Virus record (IMG/VR): IMGVR_UViG_3300030104_001680
Location: 1 to 29,649 of that record
Source of the DNA: a virus
DNA length: 29,649 nucleotides
Reading direction: 5' to 3' (one strand)
This document shows, piece by piece, positions 16,431 to 24,023 of the stretch (position 1 is the first letter of the stretch; every line of letters begins with the position of its first letter). The notes beneath the pieces were generated by a model that was not told the origin of the DNA, searched no databases, and saw only the letters and a program-made list of their open reading frames with translations. A program made the position numbers and the translations under genes.

Positions 16431-19400
16431 ATGGCAACACATGATTACAACATAGCTAACCAAATCGGAAGCGAATTTAGAGCAGACTTAAACAATGCTC
16501 TTTTAGCTATTGTTTCAAATAACAGCAATGCTACATCTCCAAGCACAACTTACGCTTATCAGCTTTGGGTTGATACAGCTAACAATGTTTTAAAACTAAG
16601 AAACTCTGCAAATAATGCTTGGATAACAACAGGTATTAGTATTACAGCTTCAAATAGTTTTACAGGTGATATCACAGGTAATAGTGCAACAGCAACAGCT
16701 TTAGCTACTGCAAGAACTATCAATGGCGTAAGCTTTGATGGTACAGCAAACATATCATTCAACACAGATTCCGTTGCAGAAGGATCAAGCAATAAATATT
16801 TTACCAACGAAAGAGTAGACGATCAGGTAAATTCTTTACTTACAGCAGGGAGTGGTATCAGTCTTACTTATGACGATGCAGCAGGTACATTAACAATTGC
16901 AAACACAAATTCTGCTGATATAACAAGCGTTGTTGCAGGCGATGGTCTAACAGGTGGCGGGACTTCAGGCGATGTAACATTAGCAGTGGGTGTTGATGAT
17001 TCTTCCATAGAAATAAATTCAGATGCATTAAGGGTAAAAGCAAGCGGTATCACAAATGCTATGCTTGGTGGCTCTATAGCAAATAGCAAACTTGCAAATT
17101 CAAGCGTAACCATAAACTCTCAAGCTATAGCTTTAGGCGGATCACACACTTTTGATAGTGATGATATTGGTGAGGGATCAAGCAATTTATATTTTACTAA
17201 CGCAAGGGCTAGAGGATCATTAAGTATAGGATCAGAAGGATCAGCAAGTGGTAATGGTGCTATTGCTTATAATAGCTCAACAGGTGTATTCACTTATACA
17301 CCACCAGTTATAAGTGGTTTAACAGGAGATACAGACGATCTATCAGAAGGATCATCTAATCTATATTACACCGATGCAAGAGCTAACTCAGCTATAGATG
17401 CAAGAGTTACAAACACATTTATTAATAATCTTTCAGGTGTTGTAGCTGATACTGCAACAGCGTTAGCTACTGCAAGATCAATAGCCTTGTCAGGCGATGT
17501 AACTGCTTCAGGTGTAAATTTTGATGGCACAGGCGATATAACCCTATCAACAACAATAGCTGCAAACAGCGTAGCTCTTGGAACAGATACTACAGGCAAT
17601 TATGTAGCTACAGTTGCAGGCACAACAAATGAAATTGAAGTTTCTGGTTCTGGAAGCGAAACAGCGGCAGTCACAATTGGGTTACCAGATAATGTCACAA
17701 TAGCAGGGAATCTTACAGTCAACGGAACAACAACCACAGTGAACACTGCAACATTGGAAGTTGAAGACCCTCTCATCAAACTTGCAAAGGCTAATAGTGG
17801 TGCTGATAGTGTTGATATAGGTTTCTATGGTTTGTATGACACTTCTGGATCACAGGATTTATATGCAGGATTATTTAGAGATGCTTCTGATAGTGGTAAG
17901 TTTAAGCTATTTAAAGATTTACAAGCAGAGCCAACAACCACAGTAAACACTTCTGGAACAGGATATGCAGTTGGCACTTTGGTTTCTAACTTAGAGGGCA
18001 ATGTTACAGGTAATGTTACAGGAAATGTTTCAGGAACAGCAGCTACAGTTACAGGTGCTGCACAAACAAACATCACAAGTTTAGGAACTCTTACAGGTCT
18101 AACAACTACAGGTAATATAAATTTAGGCGATGATGATAAAGTTATATTTGGAGCAGGTTCTGATTTACAAATTTATCATGATGGGAGTAATTCTTTTATA
18201 AATGATGCAGGTGATGGAAACCTTAATTTAGATACAAATAGTGCATCAATAAATCTTACCTTCAATAGTGGTGCTGAAAACATGATTACTGCTTCTGCAA
18301 ACGGATCTGTAGTTCTTTATCATGATAATGCATTCAAACTAGCCACAGATGCTGAAGGAGTGAATGTTTCAGGAGTGTTAGATGTAAGTTCAAAAATAGC
18401 AGTTGCAGGTGGTACAGAAGCTACTTCAAGTGATGGCTCTATTCGTACTGAAGGCGGTATATCAGCTGCTAAAAAAATAATTGGTGGAACAAGTATAACC
18501 GCAGGAAGTTTTATTGAAGCAGGAAGTAGTAGCTTTTTACGATTCATTGCAGGATCATCAACTACTCCATCTATTTTATTTGGTGATTCCTCTGGAACAG
18601 GTGGAACTTTATCATTTAAGAGAAATTCAGATTCAGCCGTTGCTATGTCTATTGATGCAACAGGAACAGTTACAGCAACTACACTAGCAGGAACTTTATC
18701 AACAGCAGCACAACCAAATATTACAAGTGTTGGAACACTTACAAGCTTTAGGTCAACAGGTATTGATGATAATGCAGATGCTTTAGCTATAACTATTGAT
18801 AGTTCAGGCAATGCAATATTTACTAAATCAGGTGGTGCATATTTACAATTAAAAGATGCTAGTGCTGTTAGAGGTGCGATTAATGTAGAAACATCTGATG
18901 GTCTAGTATTTACAACTGGCTCTTCATTTACAGAAAGAATGCGTATAGATTCCTCAGGAAATGTTGGGGTGGGAACTACAAGTCCTTCTTCTGTTCTTCA
19001 TGTCGTTGGTGGTTCTGCAACAATCCCAACATTAAGTAATTCGCATCCATTTACTATCTCAAATAACGGAAACTCAGGTATGTCAATCATATCTTCAGGA
19101 ACTACTAATGCAGCACAAGTTGTTTTTGGTGATGCAGATGATGCTGATATAGGAAGACTTAGATATGACCATAGTGACAATTCTATGCGATTTTTTACAA
19201 ATGTTTCAGAACGCATGCGTCTTGATTCTTCAGGCAACTTACTTATAGGTGTTACTTCTGCTCAAGACCCTTCATCAAGTACAACAGCAGGACACACTTT
19301 TTATGGTGGTTCGGTTGGTGTTGCTATCCATAGTAGAGCTAGTGCTAATGCTTTAGCTATTCAAAGAACAGGAAGTGATGGAGCAGCAGTAAATTTCTTT

Positions 19401-19748
19401 AAAACAAACTCAGTTGTAGGAAGTATATCTTTAACATCTTCAGCAACAGCTTACAATACATCATCAGATGCTAGATTAAAAAATATAACAGGGTCAGCAA
19501 GAGGATTAGATGTAATCAATAATCTTAACCCAGTTGCTTATAACTGGAAAGCTGATAACCATGCAGACGAAGGTTTAATAGCACAAGAGGTTGAAGAACT
19601 TGTACCAAATGCAGTAAACAAAGATGAAGATGGTTTCTATTCAATGGATTATAGTAAACTTGTTACGCATCTTGTAAAAGGTATGCAAGAGCAACAAGAA
19701 CAAATAGAATCACTTAAAAGTGAGATTGCAAATTTAAAGGAGAAATAA
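16431..19748 (+). CDS. tail fibre/spike with C-terminal S74 self-cleaving chaperone domain
   Basis: A 1105-residue protein. The N-terminal ~65 residues (NQIGSEFRADLNNALLAIV ... YQLWVDTANNVLKLR) match the virion-attachment start common in marine phage fibres. The long middle is Gly/Thr/Asn-rich beta repeat sequence, with EGSSN-x-Y-(F/Y)-T-(N/D) repeats at residues 117, 248 and 306 and the short NVTGNVTGNVSG repeat near 525. The C-terminal ~95 residues are an S74 intramolecular chaperone: SSDARLK (residues 1011-1017, Ser and Lys of the expected dyad), GLIAQEVEELVPNAV and a terminal coiled coil (EQQEQIESLKSEIANLKEK). Such domains trimerise the fibre and then cut themselves off near the SSD motif. 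It should bind host surface receptors. Confidence 0.9.
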   Translation: MATHDYNIANQIGSEFRADLNNALLAIVSNNSNATSPSTTYAYQLWVDTANNVLKLRNSANNAWITTGISITASNSFTGDITGNSATATALATARTINGVSFDGTANISFNTDSVAEGSSNKYFTNERVDDQVNSLLTAGSGISLTYDDAAGTLTIANTNSADITSVVAGDGLTGGGTSGDVTLAVGVDDSSIEINSDALRVKASGITNAMLGGSIANSKLANSSVTINSQAIALGGSHTFDSDDIGEGSSNLYFTNARARGSLSIGSEGSASGNGAIAYNSSTGVFTYTPPVISGLTGDTDDLSEGSSNLYYTDARANSAIDARVTNTFINNLSGVVADTATALATARSIALSGDVTASGVNFDGTGDITLSTTIAANSVALGTDTTGNYVATVAGTTNEIEVSGSGSETAAVTIGLPDNVTIAGNLTVNGTTTTVNTATLEVEDPLIKLAKANSGADSVDIGFYGLYDTSGSQDLYAGLFRDASDSGKFKLFKDLQAEPTTTVNTSGTGYAVGTLVSNLEGNVTGNVTGNVSGTAATVTGAAQTNITSLGTLTGLTTTGNINLGDDDKVIFGAGSDLQIYHDGSNSFINDAGDGNLNLDTNSASINLTFNSGAENMITASANGSVVLYHDNAFKLATDAEGVNVSGVLDVSSKIAVAGGTEATSSDGSIRTEGGISAAKKIIGGTSITAGSFIEAGSSSFLRFIAGSSTTPSILFGDSSGTGGTLSFKRNSDSAVAMSIDATGTVTATTLAGTLSTAAQPNITSVGTLTSFRSTGIDDNADALAITIDSSGNAIFTKSGGAYLQLKDASAVRGAINVETSDGLVFTTGSSFTERMRIDSSGNVGVGTTSPSSVLHVVGGSATIPTLSNSHPFTISNNGNSGMSIISSGTTNAAQVVFGDADDADIGRLRYDHSDNSMRFFTNVSERMRLDSSGNLLIGVTSAQDPSSSTTAGHTFYGGSVGVAIHSRASANALAIQRTGSDGAAVNFFKTNSVVGSISLTSSATAYNTSSDARLKNITGSARGLDVINNLNPVAYNWKADNHADEGLIAQEVEELVPNAVNKDEDGFYSMDYSKLVTHLVKGMQEQQEQIESLKSEIANLKEK

Positions 19749-19749
19749 C

Positions 19750-20064
19750 ATGGAATGGCATTGCAAAACAATAGATGTTTATACACACGAACATAATGGA
19801 CATGAGGGCGTAATCTGGAATGTGCATTGGCGAGTTTCTAAAGGTGAAGGAGATTTATCTGCATCATCTTATGGCACGCAATCTTTAAACACAGAAGAGC
19901 TTGAAAACTTTACACCACTAGCAGATGTTACAGAAGCTATAGTGCAAGGTTGGGTTGAAGCTGCTATGGGTGAAGATGCAGTTGCCGAATTAGAAAGCAA
20001 CTTGGATTCTCAAATAGAACAATTAGAAAATCCAACAACTGAAACCATTACTTTAGGAGAGTAA
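19750..20064 (+). CDS. small conserved protein after the fibre gene (DUF7936-like)
   Basis: A 104-residue protein starting MEWHCKTIDVYTHEHNG, with the pattern VIWNVHWRVS ... SASSYGTQSL ... FTPLADVTEAIVQGWVEAAMG and an acidic end. This pattern recurs in small proteins beside fibre genes of marine cyanophages and related phages; I recall it as DUF7936 but could not check. AAGGAG lies just before ATG 19750. The function is unknown. It is possibly a fibre accessory. Confidence 0.7.
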   Translation: MEWHCKTIDVYTHEHNGHEGVIWNVHWRVSKGEGDLSASSYGTQSLNTEELENFTPLADVTEAIVQGWVEAAMGEDAVAELESNLDSQIEQLENPTTETITLGE

Positions 20065-20066
20065 GT

Positions 20067-20315
20067 ATGAGTGAAGAAAACACCACAAATGAAAATCCTG
20101 TAATTATTAATTTTAATAACAGGGAATATACAGCAGAAGATTTATCACCAGAACAACTAGAACTAGCAGGTTTGCTGAATGTAGTTGGGCGTGAGATCGC
20201 AGGTCTGCAAGGTTATTATGATAAGTGGGTTACAACCAACGATCATAAAAAGCGATTAATAGAAGCCTTTAGTTCTACTCTTGAAACCGAAGAAGAGGAG
20301 CAAGAAGAAGAATAA
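20067..20315 (+). CDS. small acidic protein (DUF6447-like)
   Basis: An 82-residue protein with INFNNREYTAEDLSPEQLEL near the start, a helical middle (NVVGREIAGLQGYYDKW) and a terminal run of Glu. The 'I-N-x-(K/R)-E-Y-x-x-E-D-L-S-x-E' opening is common in small phage proteins between fibre and lysis genes, which I recall as DUF6447-like but have not verified. AGGAG (in GGAGAGTAAGT) precedes the start. The stop overlaps the next gene (TAATG). The function is unknown. Confidence 0.65.
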   Translation: MSEENTTNENPVIINFNNREYTAEDLSPEQLELAGLLNVVGREIAGLQGYYDKWVTTNDHKKRLIEAFSSTLETEEEEQEEE

Positions 20316-20512
20316 TGGCTAGAAAGACCGCTAATGATGTTGCTTCAGATTTACGAGTGCATGAAAAAATGTGCGAGGAAAGATGGAAAACTATTTACAA
20401 AAAGACCGATGCATTGCAGGGTTCGGTGGATCATGTAAAGATTTGGCTCATTGGTGGTCTTACAACTATAGTAGCTTCTTTAGTTACTTTAATAGTTAAA
20501 ACATCTATGTAA
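20315..20512 (+). CDS. small membrane protein of the lysis cassette
   Basis: A 65-residue protein: a charged, helical N-terminal part (residues 1-42, VASDLRVHEKMCEERWKTIY) and one C-terminal membrane segment (about residues 44-61, IWLIGGLTTIVASLVTLIV). The layout of an N-terminal coiled coil and a C-terminal anchor resembles XhlA-type lysis accessory proteins. It is encoded just before the three-segment holin, with stop and start two bases apart. It may be a holin partner, antiholin or spanin-like factor; the sequence does not say which. Confidence 0.6.
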   Translation: MARKTANDVASDLRVHEKMCEERWKTIYKKTDALQGSVDHVKIWLIGGLTTIVASLVTLIVKTSM

Positions 20513-20513
20513 T

Positions 20514-20912
20514 ATGATTGAAAAATTAATTGATCCGATAACAAATATATTGGATAAGTTTGTTGCTGATAAAGATTTAAAAGCAAAGCTGCAACATGAA
20601 TTAGACCAAGAACTGCATAAAGCCAATATGGCTCAAATAGAAGTAAACAAAGAGCAGGCTAAACATTCTTCTTTATTTGTATCAGGTGCAAGACCTGCGA
20701 TTATGTGGGTATGTTGTTTAGGTTTGTTTTGGTCATTCTTTTTAGCACCTTTTTTGTCTTGGTTAATTGTAGCTAGTGGATCAACAGCAACATTGCCTGT
20801 AATAGAAACAGAAGGTTTATTATCACTTACTTTAGCGTTACTTGGATTAGGTGGTTTTAGAAGTTTTGAGAAGTTTAAAGGCGTATCTAGAAATAGCTTA
20901 AAAGATGGATAA
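20514..20912 (+). CDS. holin, gene-transfer-agent three-segment type
   Basis: A 132-residue protein. The N-terminal amphipathic part (residues 1-50: IDPITNILDKFVADKDLKAKL, then QIEVNKEQAKH) and the following SGARPAIMWVCCLGLFWSFF match the family described for gene-transfer-agent release. Hydrophobic segments are at about 60-85 (possibly two adjacent) and 100-118 (LLSLTLALLGLGGF). The holin forms holes in the inner membrane so the endolysin can reach the wall. It overlaps the endolysin gene by 8 bases, which fits a lysis cassette. Confidence 0.75.
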   Translation: MIEKLIDPITNILDKFVADKDLKAKLQHELDQELHKANMAQIEVNKEQAKHSSLFVSGARPAIMWVCCLGLFWSFFLAPFLSWLIVASGSTATLPVIETEGLLSLTLALLGLGGFRSFEKFKGVSRNSLKDG

Positions 20913-21351
20913 ACAAATAATAAAAGATCGCTTGATAGATTTTGAAGCTATGGTGCTTCAACCTTATAAGTGTGCGAGTGGATTCCTAAGTTTGGGTGTA
21001 GGAAGAAATTTAGATGCCAATGGTATCAGCGAGGAAGAAGCACTATATCTTTTAAACAATGATATTGAGGCGGTGATAGATAAATTAGATAAGCATTGGA
21101 AAGTCTGGCGTAGCTTTCCAGTAGCAGCACAATATGTTTGCATTGATCTTGTATTTAACATGGGAATTAATGCATGGATGTCTTTTAGAAAGACGAGAGC
21201 ATACATGGAGCTAGGGCAATGGGAGGAAGCAAGTAAAGAATTGCTTAATTCGAAATACGCAAGTCAGGTGGGAAGAAGAGCATTATTTAATAGTGAGGAG
21301 CTTGCCAAATGTCAAAGTCAAGCGAACAGCACCAAAGCAATTCAAGACTAG
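20905..21351 (+). CDS. endolysin, T4-type lysozyme (GH24)
   Basis: A 148-residue muramidase that cleaves peptidoglycan glycan strands. Aligned to T4 lysozyme, Glu14 takes the place of catalytic Glu11, Cys23 the place of Asp20, and Ser29 the place of Thr26; the spacings (9 and 6) are identical. The motif around them is FEAMVLQPYKCASGFLSLGVGRNL. LVFNMG (about residues 78-83) and the SFRKTRAYMELGQWEEASKEL helices are also typical. There is no signal peptide or anchor, so it depends on the holin. Its end overlaps the next gene by 43 bases. The Asp-to-Cys change is discussed in the findings. Confidence 0.85.
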   Translation: MDKQIIKDRLIDFEAMVLQPYKCASGFLSLGVGRNLDANGISEEEALYLLNNDIEAVIDKLDKHWKVWRSFPVAAQYVCIDLVFNMGINAWMSFRKTRAYMELGQWEEASKELLNSKYASQVGRRALFNSEELAKCQSQANSTKAIQD

Positions 21352-21749
21352 GAGCTTTGGGAGAATCCCTAGTCCAAACATTTTTGCTTGAATATTGCGA
21401 TTGGTGCTATCCAACGCAAGACAAACATCCTGCTGATCTACTCGTTGAGTTAGGATCAGCTAAATACACAGTACAGGTTAAAACACGAAAGGAAACAAAA
21501 GAAGGAAAATATGTATTTGCACATGAACCATCAAGAGCAAAGTCTGAAGTATATCGGCACTATCATTGCGATATTTACGCTTTTGTATTCGTTGGTGCTA
21601 GAGGGAAGCGTATCAAGTTCCAACCAAATAACACTACGCAGAATTACTTTACCTTTACAAATAAACAGATAACCGACACCTTTGAAATAGATACCCTGCA
21701 AGAAACCTTAGAAGAATTAAGCTCAGTACCTAAAATAAATAAGTTATAA
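21309..21749 (+). CDS. PD-(D/E)XK nuclease-like protein (resolvase-type fold)
   Basis: A 146-residue protein with the resolvase-like layout: LGALGESLVQTFLL helix with Glu19, then HPADLLVELG with Asp43, then YTVQVKTRK with Gln56-Val-Lys58. This is the E ... D ... (E/Q)-x-K pattern of PD-(D/E)XK enzymes. It may resolve or cut branched or foreign DNA. GAGGAG 8 bases before ATG 21309 supports this start, although it lies inside the endolysin gene. It sits at the boundary between lysis and early genes, and the strong promoter candidate starts right after it. The function is inferred only from the fold motif. Confidence 0.65.
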   Translation: MSKSSEQHQSNSRLGALGESLVQTFLLEYCDWCYPTQDKHPADLLVELGSAKYTVQVKTRKETKEGKYVFAHEPSRAKSEVYRHYHCDIYAFVFVGARGKRIKFQPNNTTQNYFTFTNKQITDTFEIDTLQETLEELSSVPKINKL

Positions 21750-21758
21750 AATATATAC

Positions 21759-21783
21759 AAATATATAAAAATATGTGTATAAT
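21759..21783 (+). promoter_or_regulatory. promoter of the early gene block
   Basis: The 64-base gap 21750-21813 is very AT-rich and holds a perfect TATAAT at 21778-21783. A weak -35 (TATACA, 21754-21759, four of six bases) lies 18 bases upstream. Transcription would start near 21790, about 24 bases before the ATG at 21814. It separates the late gene block (morphogenesis, lysis) from the block of small early and recombination genes, which supports a real promoter. Confidence 0.6.
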
Positions 21784-21813
21784 ACTCTCATGTTAAACAA
21801 AAGGAGTAGTAAC

Positions 21814-22044
21814 ATGAAAGATAAAACAATAATAGTTGATACAGGATTTTATACAAAGACTGTAAACAAAGAACAGTTTATTAAAAGATGGTTAGAGCAT
21901 ACTGAAGAAGTAAAAAAAATTGTTGATTACACTAATGATGAACAAGTTAAAAAAATAGTGAGGTTTGGAATGTTTGTTGAAGAACTTGCAGAAAAATATT
22001 TTGAAAAAACTTATGCAAGACAAAATAAAAAGGAGGTGGCGTAA
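21814..22044 (+). CDS. small early protein, unknown
   Basis: A 76-residue, mostly helical, charged protein (MKDKTIIVDTGFYTKTVNKE ... KKIVDYTNDEQVKKIVRFGM). AAGGAG (21801-21806) with a 7-base spacer selects ATG 21814. The frame opens upstream to 21775, but that would place the start inside the promoter. No known motif is seen. As the first gene after the promoter candidate it may be a host-takeover or regulatory protein, but this is a guess from position. Confidence 0.65.
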   Translation: MKDKTIIVDTGFYTKTVNKEQFIKRWLEHTEEVKKIVDYTNDEQVKKIVRFGMFVEELAEKYFEKTYARQNKKEVA

Positions 22045-22266
22045 ATGGAAAATATTTATTCTAAATTTAAAGTGGTAGTCGAACTTGAAATGATACACGA
22101 TGGAAGCATAACTGCTTCCGAAGTTGATTGTATTTTAGGTGACGAGTATTTAGTTGAACAAGGTATGAGAGAAAACTGGATAAAGTTTAAAGTCTTGGAT
22201 GGTATGACCTTACAAGAGACAAGAACTAATGAAGAGTGTATTGATGATTTTAAGGAGGGTAAGTAA
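22045..22266 (+). CDS. small early protein, unknown
   Basis: A 73-residue acidic protein (MENIYSKFKVVVELEMIHDG, ending CIDDFKEGK) with alternating strands and helices. AGGAGG followed by a spacer of about 9 bases precedes ATG 22045, which directly follows the upstream stop. I do not recognise a family. The tight spacing puts it in one operon with its neighbours. Confidence 0.65.
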   Translation: MENIYSKFKVVVELEMIHDGSITASEVDCILGDEYLVEQGMRENWIKFKVLDGMTLQETRTNEECIDDFKEGK

Positions 22267-22458
22267 ATGGAAACTACATTTAACTATTGGATTATGCAAG
22301 AGCCTAAGAAAAATGCTCATAGGCAAGACTTCAAAATGATCGCTAGGTATAGAGATTATGATGAAGCAAAGATTAGAATGTTGCGTGAACTTGCAAAAGG
22401 TAAACGTAGCTACATTAAGTCTGTAAAGATTAGCGATGGTGGGTACTATGGTCGGTAA
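22267..22458 (+). CDS. small early protein, unknown
   Basis: A 63-residue basic protein (METTFNYWIMQEPKKNAHRQ ... DYDEAKIRMLRELAKGKRSY), with a central helix and a short final strand. A strong ribosome site (GGAGGG) precedes ATG 22267. The 3' end overlaps the exonuclease gene. The pattern of a short strand, then D-Y-D-E-A helix is common in small phage proteins but I cannot assign a function. Confidence 0.65.
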   Translation: METTFNYWIMQEPKKNAHRQDFKMIARYRDYDEAKIRMLRELAKGKRSYIKSVKISDGGYYGR

Positions 22459-23401
22459 ACTAACTAGAGACGATATAGCTACTGCATCTTTAGCACCTTA
22501 CTTATTTAATGAGTATAAGTATGGCTCAAGGAATGAATCACTTAAAAGGTGTATAGATGCAAAGCATGGTAAATCTACGAGGTACGAGCAGACTTTAATA
22601 CAAAGAATGGGAGATGTATTAGAAGCACCCTGTATTGAAGAAGCTTGCAATATACTTGGCTTGACCGATGTGCAAACAAATATAAGCGTTGTAGCTAAAC
22701 ATCCATATTTACTCTTTGAAGCATCGCTAGATGGTATGGCTCATGCAGATAATATAACAATCAAAGAGGATGAAAGCAGAGGTATCTATCTTCCAAATGC
22801 AACAGAGGTAAAGCTGAATGGTCAGGGTATAGTTGAGAATAAAATTACAAATTCATATCCTGAAAATCCTCCTGCTAATTGGCGTGGTGTATTACAACTG
22901 CAAGCACAAATGGAATGTGCAGAGGTTGACTGGGGTGTTTTATGTGTGTTGTACCAATCAACAACTTTTAGAATATTTGTCTATAAGCGTGATCCTGCTT
23001 TTGCAGCAAAACTTAGAACAGCAGTAGAAGATTGGAATAAAAGGGTAAAGGATGAAAATTACTTCCCTTTCGAAGTACTTGATGAAAAGCGGAATGATGG
23101 CGTGCTAGTGCATCCTGAAGCTACAGAAGATGAAGTGGTTGATCTTGACAAGCTGTATGAGGATCACGCAAGACAAATCATGTTATGCGATGAAACCATC
23201 AAGAACGCAAAAGCGAGTAAACAGAACGCAATGTCCAGGTTGATGGAAGCAATGGGTAATCACAGCAAGGCAAGGGTTGGTGAGTTTAGTATCAACTGGG
23301 GAATGACACATTACAAAGCTAAAGAGGAAAAGGTTATACCTGCTAAAGAAGCTTACAGCGTTAGAAGGAAAACTTTAAATATTAAGAGGGTATCAGAATA
23401 A
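22448..23401 (+). CDS. lambda-Exo/YqaJ-type recombination exonuclease
   Basis: A 317-residue PD-(D/E)XK nuclease. The opening LTRDDIATASLAPYLF and the motif around Asp95 (LLFEASLDGMA) plus Glu130-Asn-Lys132 (VENKITNS) match the catalytic D ... E-x-K of YqaJ/lambda-exonuclease proteins, although the spacing between them is longer than usual. ENPPANWRGVLQLQAQMECAE with Gln residues in a helix is the further conserved motif. These enzymes resect double-stranded ends to 3' tails for single-strand annealing or RecA-independent recombination. No Beta/Erf-type annealing protein is recognised nearby; the SSB-like protein at 24616 may share that job. ATG 22436 is also possible as start. It overlaps the previous gene. 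Confidence 0.8.
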   Translation: MVGKLTRDDIATASLAPYLFNEYKYGSRNESLKRCIDAKHGKSTRYEQTLIQRMGDVLEAPCIEEACNILGLTDVQTNISVVAKHPYLLFEASLDGMAHADNITIKEDESRGIYLPNATEVKLNGQGIVENKITNSYPENPPANWRGVLQLQAQMECAEVDWGVLCVLYQSTTFRIFVYKRDPAFAAKLRTAVEDWNKRVKDENYFPFEVLDEKRNDGVLVHPEATEDEVVDLDKLYEDHARQIMLCDETIKNAKASKQNAMSRLMEAMGNHSKARVGEFSINWGMTHYKAKEEKVIPAKEAYSVRRKTLNIKRVSE

Positions 23402-23445
23402 ATCAAATGGAGGAGTTGATGTTGGAGAGTTTTCTGATACCCAAC
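23388..23445 (+). promoter_or_regulatory. competing inverted repeats with a micro-ORF after the exonuclease gene
   Basis: GGGTATCAGAA (23388-23398) and TTCTGATACCC (23432-23442) are a perfect 11-bp inverted repeat spanning the exonuclease stop codon. A second pair, GTTGG (23421-23425) and CCAAC (23441-23445), shares bases with the right arm, so the two cannot form together. Between the arms, GGAGGAG and ATG (23419) open a 17-codon reading frame ending at 23472, which overlaps the next gene start (ATGA). It is built like an attenuator or translational control element. It lacks a U tract. The function is inferred. Confidence 0.4.
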
Positions 23446-23468
23446 CTTGATTATATAGGAAAAGCAAG

Positions 23469-23630
23469 ATGAAAGTAGAATATGAATTAATTTGGGGTAA
23501 CAAATATGAGCGTTGGTCAAGTATGTATTTTCATAACAAAAAAGATGCATTGTTGTTTCAACAAAAACATGGTGGTAAGCTCTTAACATGGAGAAGAAAA
23601 AATATTAGTTTTTGGGATTGTGAAAACTAA
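23469..23630 (+). CDS. small early protein, unknown
   Basis: A 53-residue protein (MKVEYELIWGNKYERWSSMY ... KKDALLFQQKHGGKLLTW ... SFWDCEN) rich in Trp and Tyr. AGGA (23457-23460) lies 8 bases before ATG 23469. The gene fits exactly after the repeat element and overlaps the micro-ORF stop (ATGA). I recognise no family. The 'helix, hydrophobic strand, W-R-x-x-x-I' layout is like small phage regulatory proteins, but no function is claimed. Confidence 0.6.
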   Translation: MKVEYELIWGNKYERWSSMYFHNKKDALLFQQKHGGKLLTWRRKNISFWDCEN

Positions 23631-23658
23631 CTTTACAGATTTTATTGACGAGGAAGCT

Positions 23659-23838
23659 ATGGAAAAAATAGGCAAGGAAGCAGTTTGGGTGTATAAGGAC
23701 GTACACAAAAAACTTAAGGTGCTATCAGCAGAAACAGGGAAACCAATGGGACAGCTTGCAGAATACTTTTTAAAAGTTGGTATAAATTCTGTAAAGCATG
23801 ATCTTGGTAATGTAGATTTTGATGTGGAGAACTTATGA
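23659..23838 (+). CDS. ribbon-helix-helix-like small protein
   Basis: A 59-residue protein. VYKDVHKKLKVLSAETGKPM then GQLAEYFLKVGINSV looks like a short strand and two helices, as in CopG/Arc-type DNA-binding proteins, which bind operators as dimers. The call is from pattern only. GAGG with a 5-base spacer supports ATG 23659. An in-frame GTG at 23620, which overlaps the previous gene, would add 13 residues but has a poor ribosome site. It may be an early regulator. The stop overlaps the next gene (ATGA). Confidence 0.5.
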   Translation: MEKIGKEAVWVYKDVHKKLKVLSAETGKPMGQLAEYFLKVGINSVKHDLGNVDFDVENL

Positions 23839-24023
23839 CACAGTTTAATGAACAAGTAGCAAAAGCTAGACTAAGGCTAGAAGAAGAGCAGAAGGCAAAA
23901 GAGGTTACAGCTATGGGTTGGTCAAGAGATTTAGAGGATAAAACTTTGGTGCATGAATTTACTAACTTTGCCAATGGCACTAGCGTTGTCAGAACAAGAA
24001 GGATTTTAGATGGTAAACGCTAG
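23835..24023 (+). CDS. small early protein, unknown
   Basis: A 62-residue protein: N-terminal charged helix (QVAKARLRLEEEQKAKE), then TAMGWSRDLEDKTLVHEFTN and a basic end (VRTRRILDGKR). It overlaps both neighbours (ATGA at the start, 14 bases at the end), so it is coupled to the RHH-like gene and the nuclease gene. No function is recognised. Confidence 0.6.
   Translation: MTQFNEQVAKARLRLEEEQKAKEVTAMGWSRDLEDKTLVHEFTNFANGTSVVRTRRILDGKR

Noticed and set aside
9376-16442. The same 12 bases (ATGGCAACACAT) start both the tail tube and the fibre genes
   Set aside because: This is a short shared start (MATH) with different sequence on both sides; chance or codon preference explains it.
17995-18050. 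Tandem GTTACAGG-A/T-AATG-like repeats as a possible CRISPR-like or recombination site
   Set aside because: They encode the NVTG protein repeats of the fibre, in frame, with no spacers.
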